Origin: Spodoptera frugiperda
Taxonomy: Eukaryota > Arthropoda > Insecta > Lepidoptera > Noctuidae
Assembly (NCBI RefSeq): GCF_023101765.2
Contig: NC_064214.1
Span: 5,524,001-5,588,000 of the forward strand
Length of the DNA stretch: 64,000 bases
Reading direction: 5' to 3'
The notes beneath the pieces are model-generated. The model was not told the DNA's origin. It did not search any database and saw only the letters and a program-made list of their open reading frames with translations. Of this stretch, positions 1 through 13,245 are shown piece after piece. The translations under genes were made by a program, and so were the position numbers. Each line of letters starts with the position of its first letter. Position 1 is the stretch's first letter.

Positions 1-2792
1 AAGGGCAAAAAGGGTAGACGAAAAATGTAGGAAAATACAATGGAATCATAAAAAGCATTTTAATGCAAATTTTTATTCGTGTGAATATCCTTGCATGCAT
101 CCAAGAGTAAAACTGTCACAGATTTAGGACAGGTTGTTAATTCATATAACAATGTAACCACCAAATGACAATGCCAGATCCTGCCCCACTTAATTTCATC
201 AATGTACAAGAAATGTAAATTAATCAATATTATGCAATGAAAATAAGACCCTTGGTTACTTAATTATTATTCTAATAAGGTTGCGGATAAAAATTAGGAA
301 ATAAAAAGAATCTAAAAAATCCAAGGCCTATTTCCTGTATTTATCGCGACTATCTGCGTTTCTTAGTACGCTTGCACAAGGAACAAAACGAGTCATTCAA
401 TAAAAAAAAGATTTATTAATGTAATGTGTACGGATTTTAATATGAATTTGGTATAAATACATACTGTTAGTTAATTTATTTATTTTTATAATATATATTA
501 TAATGAATGCTTATTCTAATTATTATTTCGTATTTGAACGTAAGTGATCAGATGTAACGAAACGTCATTGGCGTGCTTGTGTCAGTTATGTCCAAAAAGT
601 CATTATTTGACATTCGCTCTGTCTGTTCTGTTTACATTGTTGTTTCGTTATGGCTATGAATGAAAAGTAGGATTACTAAAGGTGATATTGGTGATGACAT
701 TCCTTCCTTTCATAGCTAAACACCCTATGATAGCATTGTAATAATATAAAGCACTTAATTTAATTATTTCTACCATTATAACTGCAATTAATCTAAACTG
801 GTACCTAACCTAAATGTAATATTTTGTTCTTAGATTTATATAGAAACCGCAAGCTCTAAAGGCTTTTAATCCTGTATTTAGTTATCACTAATAGAGCAGC
901 AATAGAATGCTACATTTGGTATGCCTGTACAATATATTTTTTGGTGGGGCAAAGCTCTATAGATATTCTGGCATTGTCATTTTCACCAATGATGGAAAGG
1001 AAAACGCTACTATCATTACCAACACATTAAACGCCATGGAGGGCAAAAGTAACCGGCACTAGCTGGGGACTTGCCTTAAACAGAATTTGTCCTGGAAAAT
1101 CTTGCCTAAACATGTCCACAGCAAAAAAAATAATTTCCCTCCTACAAGAAAACCTGAGGATCGTCAGATCATCGAACAGTTTCTACTCTTTAGTGGTTCG
1201 TCAGTCGTCACAGTTGTAAGACACCAGTTCAACTTAAGACCGGCTCTGTTTTTATCATCCATATTTCTGAAACCTGTATCTTCACAAGTACCAGTGATTT
1301 AGATTCCCACAAAAATCATTCGGTTCTCACACGTGTTTCACTCATTCACTACAATACAGCAGGTAACTATCTATTGTAGCGTAACTCGTCCATTCATGAA
1401 GTGTAACAATTCTACTCAAATGTACATCTCATACTGATTTGACACTTTGACACCTCTGCAGCCCTGGTACCTTATTGTTGTTATACAATCAACATTTAAT
1501 TTTTGAAGTTTTTTTTATCCTATAACAACATGACAAGTATCTGGTTTTCTTTTGAATATAAATAGTTTTATTTTATACTTCAGCTGCGTGTTGATACTTT
1601 TGTAAATGAAATGAAACGTTAAGCTTTAAAAATATTAAGTGATACAATAGTTAAAGTACTAAACAAAGCAGATTCCGTGGCCTTATGTAGTTTCGTACAT
1701 TCCTCCAAAGCCACACCATTGGCCACTGGCATAAGGCATAAGTCTACACACGTTCTAAATTATACTAATTTCCATAACATACGACTACTTAAAGATAGGA
1801 AACCTTATTTACCAAAGTTTTTATTTATTACATTTAAAACAAAATAATTTCTTAAAATGTCAAATCAAATTCGATAAAAATATCTTCTCAATTTTGATAA
1901 ACAAACACGACCCCATACAGCATAATGGAAACCAGTCATTTTAAAATATACTTTCGCACAGAAATACAATTTAAAAATACTGACGGCTTTCTGTCAATCG
2001 ACATTAGTCACCCACCATGATATTTGGCGGCCCGGCCGCACCCGGGGTATATTCGGTGTATTATTCATGGATATCATGGCGTCAGCATTGTGCCATTCTG
2101 TCTGTCATCACTCCTGCTATAAAATTGCAATGAAATGCGGACGAACTTTTTAATGGTCAATATCGTGTTTTCAATATTAATGTTTGAAAATCATTAAGCA
2201 TCTACTTCTCTAGCTGATTCCCTGGTAACTCGTATGTTTTCATGGCCAATTAATAATCAAGGGGGTAATTTTTATATTTTTAGTAAAATGTAACGATATA
2301 TTAGCGTTCCATTTTTCTCAATAATAAATTTCGCGTTCTATACGTGTCTACTATAATAATGAATCTGTCCATAAAAACCGGTGTATAATGGGCAAGGGTA
2401 CCCTTAATTCACTGATATCTGCAAGTACAAACTCCTATGGTATGACACACTTGGTTTCGTTTTGTTTACTTTTTCCTTTTCCCGGAACTCTTGTTCGCGA
2501 AACAAATGATTCTTCAAGCGTTATGGTCTCCTGGTAAGAACGGAGCTTACGCAAGTTCATTGCCCCAGATCTCTGCCTCGTCTAAGCGAAGATGCACCTA
2601 ATAGCAGCAATGCAGTAATATAAAATCTATATTTTATGGCTGCAGTGAAACCTATTTCAATGCTTTCAATATATAATTAATTAACTAGTTCAATTTCAAT
2701 ATGAAATTATGTAGAAATGTGAAATTACTGTTCAGATTGGTTCTATTGATAATGTTATGAAGGTACTACAAGGAATGTTTAATGTCAATATT
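1..2792. other. AT-rich non-coding flank, no gene seen
   Basis: I see no convincing coding exon or RNA gene here. The only frame of any length (1087-1302, 71 codons) has no domain, no splice context and unremarkable composition. A CCTGGTAC motif lies at 1463-1470 and related CCTGGTAA forms lie near 2217 and 2529; these belong to the window-wide motif described in the findings. The right end is the target site of the LINE insertion. Confidence 0.5.
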
Positions 2793-2805
2793 AACTATGG
2801 CCTAT
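2793..2805. repeat. Target-site duplication, left copy, of the R1-type LINE
   Basis: The 13-bp string AACTATGGCCTAT occurs here and again directly after the poly-A tail at 5441-5453. This fixes both ends of the LINE insertion and shows that the ATG at 2757 belongs to the host flank and not to the element. Confidence 0.9.
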
Positions 2806-5135
2806 GCCAGGTGTACTGGTGGTCGCAAGAGCTGGCTGCTCTGCGCAGTGCGTGTGTAGCTGCGCGCCGCCGGTACACGAGGCACCGCAGGCTCCGTATC
2901 CGCGCTCCAGACGCGGAGGTAAGAGAGGCGGAGTTGTACGAGGGGTACAAGGTGGCGAAGGCCGCCCTCAAGGCGGAGATTTGGCGGGCTAAGGAAGAAG
3001 CCCGCCGGACGATGCTGGAGACTCTGAACAGAGATCCATGGGGGCGCCCCTATCGGATGGTGCGTGATAAGCTCCGCACGTGGGCTCCCCCACTGACTCA
3101 GAGTCTCCGGCCAGAGATCGTAGAGGAAGTAGTCGGCACCTTGTTTCCCCGACTACGGAGGGGTTTCACCCCTCCATCCATGACTCCGCCCCCTGCGGTG
3201 CCCAATGCGGGCCACATTGACGTCGACGACGACATCGTTCCGGAGGTGACCGAGGCAGAACTGAGAGCGGCGGTGCGCCGGATGGGCGCCAAGAACACCG
3301 CCCCAGGACCCGATGGCCTACATGGCAAGGCGTGGGTCCTGGCCTCGGAGGCTCTCGGGCCTCGATTAATAGGTCTCTATAGCGCATGCTTGGAGAGGGG
3401 CCAGTTCCCACTTCAGTGGAAGACGGGAAAACTGGTCCTCGTGAAGAAGCCGGGGCGCCCTGCGGACTCTCCATCCGCGTACCGGCCCATTGTGCTGCTC
3501 GACGAGGTGGGAAAAGTCTTCGAAAGGATAATTTCGAACCGCCTCGTCGCGCACTTGTCCGGATCTGGGCCGGACCTCGCGGATGGCCAGTTCGGCTTCC
3601 GCAGAGGGCGCTCCACGGTGGACGCCATCATGCGCGTAAGGGACCTCACGACGGGGACTGCAGTGTCCAGGGGTCAGGTCGTTGTAGCGGTGTCTTTGGA
3701 CATCGCCAACGCCTTCAACTCCCTACCCTGGAGCTGCATACTGGAGGCACTCCGGTATCACCGGGTTCCTACCTACCTCCGTCATATAATCGAGGCCTAC
3801 CTGACAGATAGGTATGTCATATACCCCGGTCACCAGGGCGAATGGAAACGGCGAGAGATGTCGCGCGGTGTTCCACAGGGTTCGGTTTTGGGACCGCTCC
3901 TGTGGGATATCGGTTACGACTGGGTGCTGCGCACCGACCTCCCGAACGGCGTCGGCGTAATATGTTACGCCGACGATACGCTAGTGTTAGCGCACGGGAG
4001 GTCGCACCAGGCGGCGGCCAACTTAATGGCGAGAGCGGTTGCGACAGTTGTTGACAGGATCCGGCAATTGGGACTCGAGGTGGCGCTCCACAAGTCCGAG
4101 GCCATGTGCTTTCATGGCCGCGGGAACGCGCCACCTCCGGGTGGGTCCCAAATAACGGCGGGAGGGGTTTCCATCGGCGTCGAGACGACGATGAAGTATC
4201 TAGGACTCGTTCTCGACAGTCGGTGGAACTTCGTGGAACACTTCCGACGTTTGGCTCCTAAGTTGGAGCGGACGGGGGCTGCGCTTAAGCGGCTCCTGCC
4301 AAACCTCGGGGGGCCAAATGCCTCCTGCCGGAGGTTGTACGCGGGGATCGTGCGGTCCATGGCCCTCTACGGCGCCCCTGTGTGGGCGCCGAACCTGATG
4401 CGGCGGCCAGCTCGGGCGCTGCTCACGTCTCAGAGGGTCATGGCCATCCGGGTGATTCGTGGATATCGCACGATCTCCGGGGAGGCGGCGAACCTCCTTG
4501 CCGGATTACCGCCGTGGGATTTGGAGGCGAAGGTGCTCGCACGCGTCTTCAGTCTGCGCGCCGACGCGTGTCGCCGGGGCGAAACTCCATTGCCGCGCCA
4601 GATAAGTGTGTGGCGGGACGAGCTCCGGCGCGATCTCATGGCGGAATGGCAGCAACGACTGTCGCAACCGAGGGCTGGGCTCGCTGTCATCGCAGCGGTA
4701 AGTCCCCTCTTTGAGGAGTGGCTAGAGAGGCGCCACGGCGTCCTCACCTACCGCCTAACGCAGGTGCTTACCGGACATGGGAGTTTCGGTAGGTTCCTGT
4801 TCCTTATTGGGCGGGAGGAAACGCCCGGGTGTCATCACTGTGAGGACCGCCCGGAGGACACGGTAGAACATACGGTGGCGGTGTGCCCTGCGTGGGCTGA
4901 GCACCGCCAAGTCCTCAGGGATGTGGTCGGCGACGGCGACCTCTCGCGCCCGGCACTGGTTCAGGCCATGGTGCGGAGCGAGAGGGACTGGGATGCCGTC
5001 TCCTCCTTCTGCGAAGCAGTCATGCTAGCTAAGGAGGAGGCGGGGCGCGTGAGAGAACAAACCTCCTCACGCCCCAGCCGTCGCGAAAGACACTCCGGGC
5101 GTAGGGGATCCCGAGACGATCTCCGGCCACCGTAA
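2806..5135 (+). CDS. Partial ORF2 of R1-clade LINE: reverse transcriptase with C-terminal zinc knuckle
   Basis: The open frame runs from the host ATG at 2757, but only codons from about 17 on belong to the element. Counting from that ATG (792 codons) I see a basic linker at 30-95, the motif NTAPGPDG (180-187), a fingers segment with SAYRPIVLLD (about 240-249), QFGFRRGRST (278-287), the first catalytic aspartate in SLDIANAFN (D315), GVPQGS (371-376), the catalytic YADD (404-407), the KYLGL motif (480-484) and a C-terminal CHHC...H...C cluster starting at 692. All key polymerase residues are present and there is no stop or frameshift. The protein would copy the element RNA at a nicked chromosomal target, but without its endonuclease and promoter this copy should be inactive. 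The R1 clade (which includes R1, TRAS and SART) is inferred from the CCHC tail and sequence style. Confidence 0.88.
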
Positions 5136-5440
5136 GTGCGGGCCTGCGGACGGCGAGCAAGGGTAGCTCACCGCTCGAACAGAACCAGACCCGTGCGTGC
5201 GGCGCGTCGCGTTCCGCGCGCGCCTCAAAGAGCCATCAGACCACCACAGATGGGGCCCAATAGGGCTGATGCCTGATCCGGAGCTGCGGACTACCTAGCG
5301 GGTTTACCGGGGCTCCGGCTCGAAAAGCAGGAGAAGGAACGGGGTGGTTTTTAGTCAGTAAGAGTCTGACACTCCCTCTCGCCTCGCCCAAGGCGAGAAA
5401 AGTCATTGGATGATTTTCCCCCCTCAAAAAAAAAAAAAAA
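2806..5440 (+). mobile_element. 5'-truncated R1-clade non-LTR retrotransposon (LINE)
   Basis: The element is bounded by a 13-bp target-site duplication and ends in a run of about 16 A. It begins in the linker between the endonuclease and reverse transcriptase domains, so the apurinic-type endonuclease and any ORF1 are missing, which is usual for 5'-truncated target-primed insertions. The remaining frame is open through the reverse transcriptase and the C-terminal CCHC region, and both duplication copies are identical, so the insertion looks recent. The 3' untranslated part is about 290 bp (5136-5424); its last 147 bp (from 5278) is the tail shared with four short retroposons elsewhere in the window. 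Local GC content is far above that of the flanks. Confidence 0.9.
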
Positions 5441-5453
5441 AACTATGGCCTAT
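5441..5453. repeat. Target-site duplication, right copy, of the R1-type LINE
   Basis: Second copy of AACTATGGCCTAT, directly after the poly-A run. It is identical to 2793-2805. Confidence 0.9.
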
Positions 5454-8400
5454 TTATAACTTCCCAAAAGAACATGTAACAAGAAATAACGTGTTGACTA
5501 TAAATAATGTAGCGGGAAATATTAAACCCTTCCACAAATCCGCCACTTCATCGTAAATTCTCAGCCTTCAACTTATAAAATCTGTTCCCCTGCGCTTTAG
5601 AAAACGTTATTAATTATTAGTCCCATCTAAATATTTTATCGTTTAGCCAGTCATCAGATATCGTCAATAGCATTCCCCCTCCGCAGTATAGTCAACCTGA
5701 ATTTCATCCTTAGTGTCTTCTCTTTAAGTGCATTTTGGTGTGGACTACGTGACTTTTGAAGGAATTTCCCTCTATTTACGTACCCTTAAAGAGAAACACA
5801 TAGTCGTGTAGTTTCAATACTGAAAACGTACTACGTTAAGGAAAGTTTGCTGGAAATAGCTACAAAGTAAATTAAATATTAAAATTGCATTTAGTTTTTT
5901 TAGATCTGTCTGTGTTGTTATGTAACGGTATGTATGCAGTAACCGAACAGTTTCTGAACGATAATAACAACAAAACAAACAATGGCCGGCGGCGCGCGGC
6001 GCGGCGCTGCTGCACGCACCCACAACAACAAACAACTCCACACAGATAACCAATTCACAAGTTTCCCGACGTGAACATTCGAAAATGGAACGCGGTTCTA
6101 CGTAACACTGACACAACTCACGCACACTTCAACGACGCCCGGGGAAAAACTACGCACACTACGACAAACGACCAGCGCAGCCAGAGCTCGCGCCCGCCAG
6201 GATCCCCATAAAGGCACAGATTGTAGCAATCTAGCTACGGAGCTCATGGTTAACTGGTTATAATAGACAGAGACAGCGATATATCGCAGTGGCGCACACA
6301 CACTACGGCAACAAGGTAGGTTTCCCGGGAGCCGGGCGTAGTACTAGAGACACATTGATCCACAGGCGGCAGCGGAGCGTCTGGCAACATCGATTGTGCA
6401 GTTTCCTGCAACCGGCCGTTGCCATGGCGACCGCCCACCTCTGCACCCCGCCTGCGCTATGTATTTAGAAACTTTTCTATTACACCGGTTTATTAGATTT
6501 TTATTTGTCTTATGTAATGAGAGTTTTCAACAAAACTCGATGCGTGGCGGTAAAGGCTCGCTCTATTTACAGGATGTTCCCGTTTCCCGCCACTTTTATG
6601 AGGCTATTTGAAAAACGTAGCCACGTAACTGAAAGTAGAATGGCCTCGTAAATTTCCCTCTTGGTGTGGGACCGGCGTACACCTGTAATGTTGTCTCCAA
6701 ATAATTTCCACTCTCTGTGGACTCTCATATATTCTTCGGGTCATTCGATTTATAGACCAAATAAAGCAACATAGACATAATTAACAAAATATACTAATAT
6801 CAAGACCTTTTCTAACATTAATCCCGTACGGATTGCAATTCAAAGTTAATGAGAAGTTTTACACCGAAATTCTTAAGCGGCCCTGTGTGTCGGGTATTGT
6901 ACCCCGGTCCTCACAGTCACTGAGACGACCTCTAGACTACGAGACAGTCGTAGCAGTCGTAGGTACATGCGTAGTTATGTCATAGGTGAAATCGCTCCCC
7001 TCTCGACACGCACGTCATTACAGATTTCTTGTACGACTACGAATGAGAAAAAAAACTTTTGCCATGTCTACTAGGGCGGTATGAAGGGACGGATTAGTTG
7101 CTAACAAGTTAATTAAACTATTGTAGCAATTATTACAAGCAACTATTGCCTCGCTTCACGTTTATACTACAGAAACTGCTAACAGATTACAAATTGATAT
7201 TTACCGCCAATGTGCATGAGTGAGTAAAATACCCTCCCACTTAAATTACCCACATATACCAGGCAAACATGTTTGAAAGGTGATCTATCATTATATTGCA
7301 CAAAGTCAGACAAGTTCATAAAGTATTTCTATACGCGACGAGGAAGCACCAAGCGACACAAAGCGACGTCGCTGGCAACAAGCGAAGCGCGTCAAATTGA
7401 GACGTTGTATGACGCTCACGTTTCGAGTGACATCATGCCATGTAACAGAATTATGTATAAGATTTATACAGTCCCATGAATTTGTACGCAAAATTGAGGA
7501 AAACCAGACGGTTGTACATTGTAAGCTTATTAGCTTGTTTTCATTTAATTTATGCTACTTTTCACCGGCTTGTTGGCTCTGAAAGTGTTTAAATACGGAA
7601 TGAAAATGCTAAAAATAACTTAAGTATTTTATTTTTATCTTAAGCATTATATTGTAAATCTGTAACTTCATTTACAAATAAATAAATATTTATTTAACCT
7701 TTAGCAATATGCAACTAACAACCGTACTCAGAGACATTTAATGATTATTTAAACTATTCCTTAGAACGATTTTGTTCCGACAACAATTGCTAATAAGGAC
7801 TGGATTAAATGATCATTCACGACACTGAGTTCGGCGGTAAGAAATTAAAAATCTTACTAACGAAACATTTAAATTCTCATTTAAACTACCCGGGCACCAT
7901 AAGGTGTGCACAGCACGTGGCGGCAGGGCGCGGTCAGTACTGCACGCTGCACCGCCCTACCACTGCACCGAGTCCTAACGCTAGCTATACCACTGTACTG
8001 TACTTCCTACATTCGTCCTAGCTCACTCACACTCTTGTAATACTGCAGTGCGTCTGTTACAAAAAGCTCCACACGAATTAATCCTCTTATTTCGTCTGGG
8101 CATCTCTACGTAAACGTGCGTTTATGTGTGAGTTAGCAAAATGTGGGAAGATTGAAGACGTCTTTTTAATTGTGTATTTTGTACTTAGAACTTTGTACAT
8201 AGAAACATACTCACCTACCACACTTTTGTCTGTCTGTATCGCAAGTATTCATTATTTCTCCTGTCATCAAAGAGTCTTAAGTGCCTTATCATCAGCTTAT
8301 CATACTTTAGAAGATACCAGGAAGCTATAAAATATAAGGAATTCGAAGAGTATTTAATGTAGTTATATTAGCATCTTAGTCACTCCGTTATTTACATAAC

Positions 8401-10485
8401 TCTTTTCTTTAAGTTTTCTTTTTCATACTGATAAATTACTGGAGTTTTTACTTCGAGTACCTCCAAGAATCTGTACAAGAAAATATGCATTGAATAGCTA
8501 GCAAGCTTCCTAGCTTAGTTCTTGAATGAATGGAATTTCCTTCAAGAGGTCCTCTTACCTGGTATTTTATATTCACGTAATTTCTGTAGTTACCTACTCC
8601 TAGTTTCAATAGGGGAAGCTATATCAATAAGGGAGCATTTTAAACTAATTCCAACGAGCAAGGTTATTGACCTTCCTAAATTGTATTCGTGGCGTTTATC
8701 TGAATAAATTAATCTTAGGTACTGCTAATAAATAATAGGTTTGTTTGTGGTCTGTAGTAACAAGATCTGATGATACTCCTTAAATGTCTTCACGTCGTGT
8801 AAGGATACCCTCTAATTAAGGTAATCATTTTGACGGTAACCGACTAACACAATGGCTAGGGTAGATTTGTAAAGGCAGGGTCGAATTAATCCCATGGCAT
8901 TTTAGGAACCCCATTTGTACTTCAAGCGTATTTGCTTTTGAGGGCTTACTAAGTCAAGTACAAAAACAAGTTTGGCTTTATACACGTCATAACAAAGCCC
9001 CTTTGTCCTTCGTGAATATTAAATAATTTTTAACACTAATTTTACTTTTTTGACATTCGATCTGAACTTGTCAATCAAAAACCAGTCCCATTTCGTGACT
9101 ACTAAAAATACCTCTTGCCGCTTTTGGTGTCCTAGTACTTACTATAAGGTTACACTGCCTGTTGAAACTTAATCTTGGTAGCGGCGCATGATTCAGTGGC
9201 AAGTTGCCACCCTGTTGATAACCGTTGACTAGCCCTAGATTGAAAAGCATAAAAAAGGAGGTTCATGTATAATATGAGAATTTCATGTATAAAACTGTTG
9301 CGAGAAACATATGAACACTACAGAATAAAAATTATGTATTTAACAAATGATAAACAAAATATTTATTGGGAAAAATATTTATTTATTTTGAATACGTTTA
9401 ATTAAAATGGAAACCTTATTAAGTTCTCATTCAGGACAAAATCAGTTTAAATATTTACGAAAATAAGTAAACAACTAACAATAGGATATTCGTTTCTTGT
9501 TAATAAGATTGTTGAACATAGCTACGAGTATATTAATAAAATCACAAAAACCGTGTCCCAACATCTTACATTTAAAAAGTACAAATAACGTTCAAAAAGT
9601 ACTGCTAATAAGTACAACATTACGTCTGGTTGTCGACATGGCTGTTCATTGCCTATCCAGCAGCGCTTTACAAATCAGTCGAGCAGACCAGTCGCACCCT
9701 TGATGCCTCGCAGCGGGAAGCACAGCGGGCGAGGGAGAACTGCTACTTCAAATAATTAAAGAGATTTGCACTCCAGTACTGAGGGAGAGGATTATTGTTC
9801 ATTACAATAAGATTTACCCTTATAAAAACAGGTTTTATGAGTGAAAACACCTATTTGAGCTCTTTTCCCAAATAGCTATCGATAAACATGTTATTTTTCA
9901 CGAAACTTATAACATAAACATGTTATTTTTCATCTTGTGTTGTTGTTACAAACTATTTTCATTCACAATACTATGATCGTGTCTGGAATATTCCATGTCT
10001 TTGTATCTCTTTATTATTATAGAAGAAATACCTCGCTAATTGGCGTTCCCATGAATAGCAGTTTTAGTGCCCTCCTACACTTTCCATGGAAATTATTGAC
10101 AAAAATGGTAATTTAGGTTCATTAAGAAAAACATGAGATGTTTCTAGTAATCAATTCTGGTACGTACGAATACATATGATGAGTAAATAAAAACTCTGTT
10201 GATCAATTAGCGTAATGTCCTAATTACTTAAGTCGAGTCTCCCCTCGTCCACGGTGACCATCACATAATATCCAAACGATCTGCATCCTTTCATCTGGGA
10301 TTAGTAATCAAAAAGGCTTGCGAAGTAAAAAGCGGCAGAATCCGGTATCCATTAGGCAGGCCAGACGACCAGACACAAAAGAACTGTGAAAACGCCTGCT
10401 GCCTGCATCCCGATTAGTTTTGTTCATCTTTGTACTTGGTGAATACAACGACGCCATAATATTTTTAAAGTATTAGTTATATGAA
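5454..10485. other. Non-coding stretch with one GC-rich island
   Basis: No gene is supported. A GC-rich patch at about 5985-6440 contains CpG-dense runs and an RFX-like palindrome at 6418-6431 (listed separately). A CCTAGTAC motif lies at 9131-9138. Short direct repeats of about 19 bp containing AACATGTTATTTTTCA occur near 9883 and 9914. The frames of 60-100 codons here lack domains and are treated as chance. Confidence 0.45.
5985..6440. promoter_or_regulatory. GC-rich island with RFX-like palindrome (candidate regulatory element)
   Basis: The patch stands out from AT-rich surroundings by CpG-dense runs near 5990-6020 and 6120-6200. At 6418-6431 is GTTGCCATGGCGAC, close to the inverted-repeat X-box bound by RFX factors (known consensus GTNNCCATGGNAAC-like). 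A similar core occurs in two other GC-rich patches (16303-16316 and 20074-20087). A regulatory role is inferred; no transcript evidence is available. Confidence 0.3.
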
Positions 10486-10780
10486 AATAGTGTAAATGAC
10501 TAATTTTTATTTTAATGTCCGTCTTGTAGATTATTTCAAAACATTAGACACGTATTTTTATTTTCTTACGGAAACAAATACTTTCGACAACATATTGATT
10601 TGAAATATCGCGTGACGTTACTTCTTAGTGCGTTTTATACGTAGAAATAACGTATTTGCTCCCACTCCTAAACTTTGATTCGTTGTATCTATAATTATTT
10701 TTTTATATGTTAATATTTTTTAATTGCCTAACTGACAGACTATTAGATTTTTTATTTTCTTACCCCGTTATCATCCCTAT
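10486..10780 (+). repeat. MITE-like dispersed repeat, copy 1 of 3
   Basis: This shares blocks such as GTAAATGACTAATTTTTA, TCGTGACG-like, ACGTATTTGCTCCCACT and CCTAACTGA with copies at 17694-18032 (same strand) and 21665-21941 (opposite strand). The ends in the better copies read AATAGGG at the start and CCCTATT at the end, suggesting a short imperfect terminal inverted repeat. No coding capacity is seen. Class uncertain; a DNA-transposon derivative is the best guess. Confidence 0.6.
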
Positions 10781-11471
10781 ACTAAGGGTTATGTAAATTG
10801 TCGGAAAACGTTAATTCAGCGATCGAGTAATTTCGACGTGGTTAATTTTACTAACTAATAGTCTGACAGCTATCATTGACTTTCTAAAGCCTTAACTCCA
10901 TGGGGTTGTTTCATCATAATGTCAAAAAGGGGTAATAAATTGTACATTTTTAAATAAATAAATTTTGTTTATAAATGTGTACAATATGAGATAAACCTAC
11001 CAAAAAAGATTTCAACATTATTTATTCAAGGTGAAACAATGTGGAACATCAAATCATTGTTTGTTCGTTACGAGTATTCGCAGAATGTTAATAAAAGTTC
11101 AAATTCCGAGAAACACCCATCCGCCACATGAATATATGTAATGATGTTACAAAAATTACATAAAGGGATAACCGCAATTAAAGTTTTATTAATGAAAATA
11201 TGGCCTCAATTGACTACTGTGAAATAATCATTCTGACAAATGTAAGTTCCATGCCGCTATTGGTTGTCTGTAATATTCAACAAGTTTAAGTAAGGACCTT
11301 ACATAAAATCTTCATACTTATACAGTACGTTTGTTTAGTTTATCAATTTATCATCATAGTTAACTGCTTCTTAATACAATCAGATTAAAACGATATAACC
11401 TAAGCTTTGGTAATTGACACCAATTTTTTTTTATATTTTGGACTCCAGTGGGGGTTGCAAAACTAAAACTG

Positions 11472-11680
11472 TACTGTTGGCTCAGTGGCTGGGCAACTGG
11501 CTGCCGTGCAAAGTGTAGTGGGTACGTTTCCCGCACGGAGCAACTCTTTGTGTGATCCACAAATTTTTGTTTCGGGTCTGGGTGTCATATGCATGTGAAA
11601 TTGTATGTTTGTAAACGCACCCACGACACAGGAGAAAGTCCTAATGTGGGGCTACGTTTAAAAAAAAACTTAAAAAAATT
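11472..11680 (+). mobile_element. tRNA-derived SINE, family A, copy 1
   Basis: The head carries a good polymerase III A box, TGGCTCAGTGG (11478-11488), and a degraded B box, GGTACGTTTCC (11521-11531). The body includes TTGTGTGATCCACAAAT and TTTGTAAACGCACCCACGAC and ends in an A-rich tail. Four other copies lie in this window (17280-17420, 26585-26749, 31118-31252, 38896-39100). These features make it a tRNA-type SINE and not a true tRNA gene: no cloverleaf is completed and the tRNA-like part runs into a shared non-tRNA body. Confidence 0.8.
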
Positions 11681-12824
11681 ACTCAACGGAGTCACAGACA
11701 CAAAAAAAATATTTTTAATATACCTTGAACTTTAAACGTGTTAAGTTTTTTAACGAGTAGGTTGGGGTGCCATTTTCCTGGTACACAGTGGACTATATCT
11801 CAACATGTCAGGTCGAATGTGACTGTCTGCAGCGCAGTAATTGGTTTCCAAAGTTTTCTACGTCGAATTAATATGTTGATCCGTTTTGAAAGGCTGCCTC
11901 TATCCAGGTGGATTTTTGAAGAATTCAGTTCAGTGTAAAGTTTGCTTGTTATTTCGTTGAGATACCTCGTAAATGTTTCAAACTTTGTAAAAATATTTTT
12001 GCTTTTACCATTTCCTATATTTGTAGAGGGGAATAAACATTTTTTTTATATTTGATAGAATGGTGTCTCCATCTCGTTCACCACCATTTTAGTATAATAT
12101 TGAATAAATAATGGTATTTTTTTAATTATGTTTTTATAAAATTTATGATTTTGTTTTAAAATTGATTGCGCCTCTGACTTATTCTTTCAGCGAATAAATA
12201 AATGGAAATATTTATTCACACAAAAGTATTGGAAAAGCCATCCAAACGCATCTTTCCTAAAAAGAATTAATTGCTGAGTTCGTTTCAATGAGTATGATTG
12301 GTGGAAGCGAAACGCATTCGCAGCAACGTGCTGTTCACTCCGGTGGAAAAGCAACCTAACACTGACAAATCCTTTTACTACCTTTGAGAATTCCCTTCTA
12401 ATATACTTATGTGTTCCTAGTACCTGCATTCATTGCGATTTAAATTATACTTGGTACAAATATGGTATATATACTCGTACAAACAGACAGTTCTTTGAAA
12501 TAGCCAGTGCAATCAAATTCGGACTGACAATTTAATTGAGTTTCAGTAAATTGGAAATGGAGGTTTTAATGCCTACTGTTAGGAATGAGTGCGAGACACG
12601 GGGACAGGTGACATTATTGAGTTTGGCAATTTAGATCTATTTTGTATTTAGTTTACAATAGACTTTTTTATACACTAACACCGAAACTTTAGTTAATAAA
12701 ATGACGTTTATGTGTGGAAGAGTCATGCTTCAGCACGAATGGGCCGGTTCGACCGGAGTGATACCACGGTCTTACAGAAAATCGACGTGAAATAAAGTTT
12801 GCATTGTGTTTCGTTGTGTGAATG

Positions 12825-13015
12825 AGGTTACTGGAGGCCCAATTAGTCCCTCTAATGTTCCCGATCCCTGATTCTCCAACAATCCTTAAATTCCTAACTC
12901 ACAAAAAGATGGCAACGCACTTGTAACGCTTCTGGTGTTTCGGGTGCCCATGGGCGACGGCGATTGCTTACCACCAGGTGATCCGTCTCCTCGTTAGGCT
13001 TATACCTTAAAAAAT
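12825..13015 (+). repeat. Lepidopteran dispersed repeat (family D), 3'-end fragment, copy 1
   Basis: The block GGCAACGCACTTGTAACGC followed by GGGTGCCCATGGGCGACGG and CACCAGGTGATCCGTCTCC resembles a 3' end very common in lepidopteran genomes, known to me from remembered repeats. Degraded copies lie at 18192-18310 and 22717-22850. The class of the parent element (LINE or SINE) is not clear from the fragment. Confidence 0.65.
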
Positions 13016-13193
13016 CGTATTCACGTATAGATTCAACCATACAAATGTTTGATAATGATAATAAATAAATATACCTTTTTCCAGAAGACTCGTCAAACCT
13101 CCCCAAATCTAAAACTGACCCAGACAATACCACAGTAAGCCATTAAGAGAACAGAGCAAACGTTTTATCTATTAAGCAGGGAGCGTTGCAGTA

Positions 13194-13245
13194 TGACGTC
13201 ACTATTCGGGGGTATAAAATGTACACTATTACCGCAGCAGACCGA
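13194..13245 (+). promoter_or_regulatory. Candidate TATA core promoter with CRE site
   Basis: A perfect palindromic CRE, TGACGTCA (13194-13201), is followed 12 bp later by GGGGGTATAAAATG, with TATAAAA at 13213-13219. A start about 30 bp downstream would fall in CGCAGCAGACCGAAAC. The combination is unusual for random AT-rich DNA because of the G run before the TATA. No coding frame follows, so a transcript, if any, would be non-coding or have a distant coding exon. Confidence 0.3.
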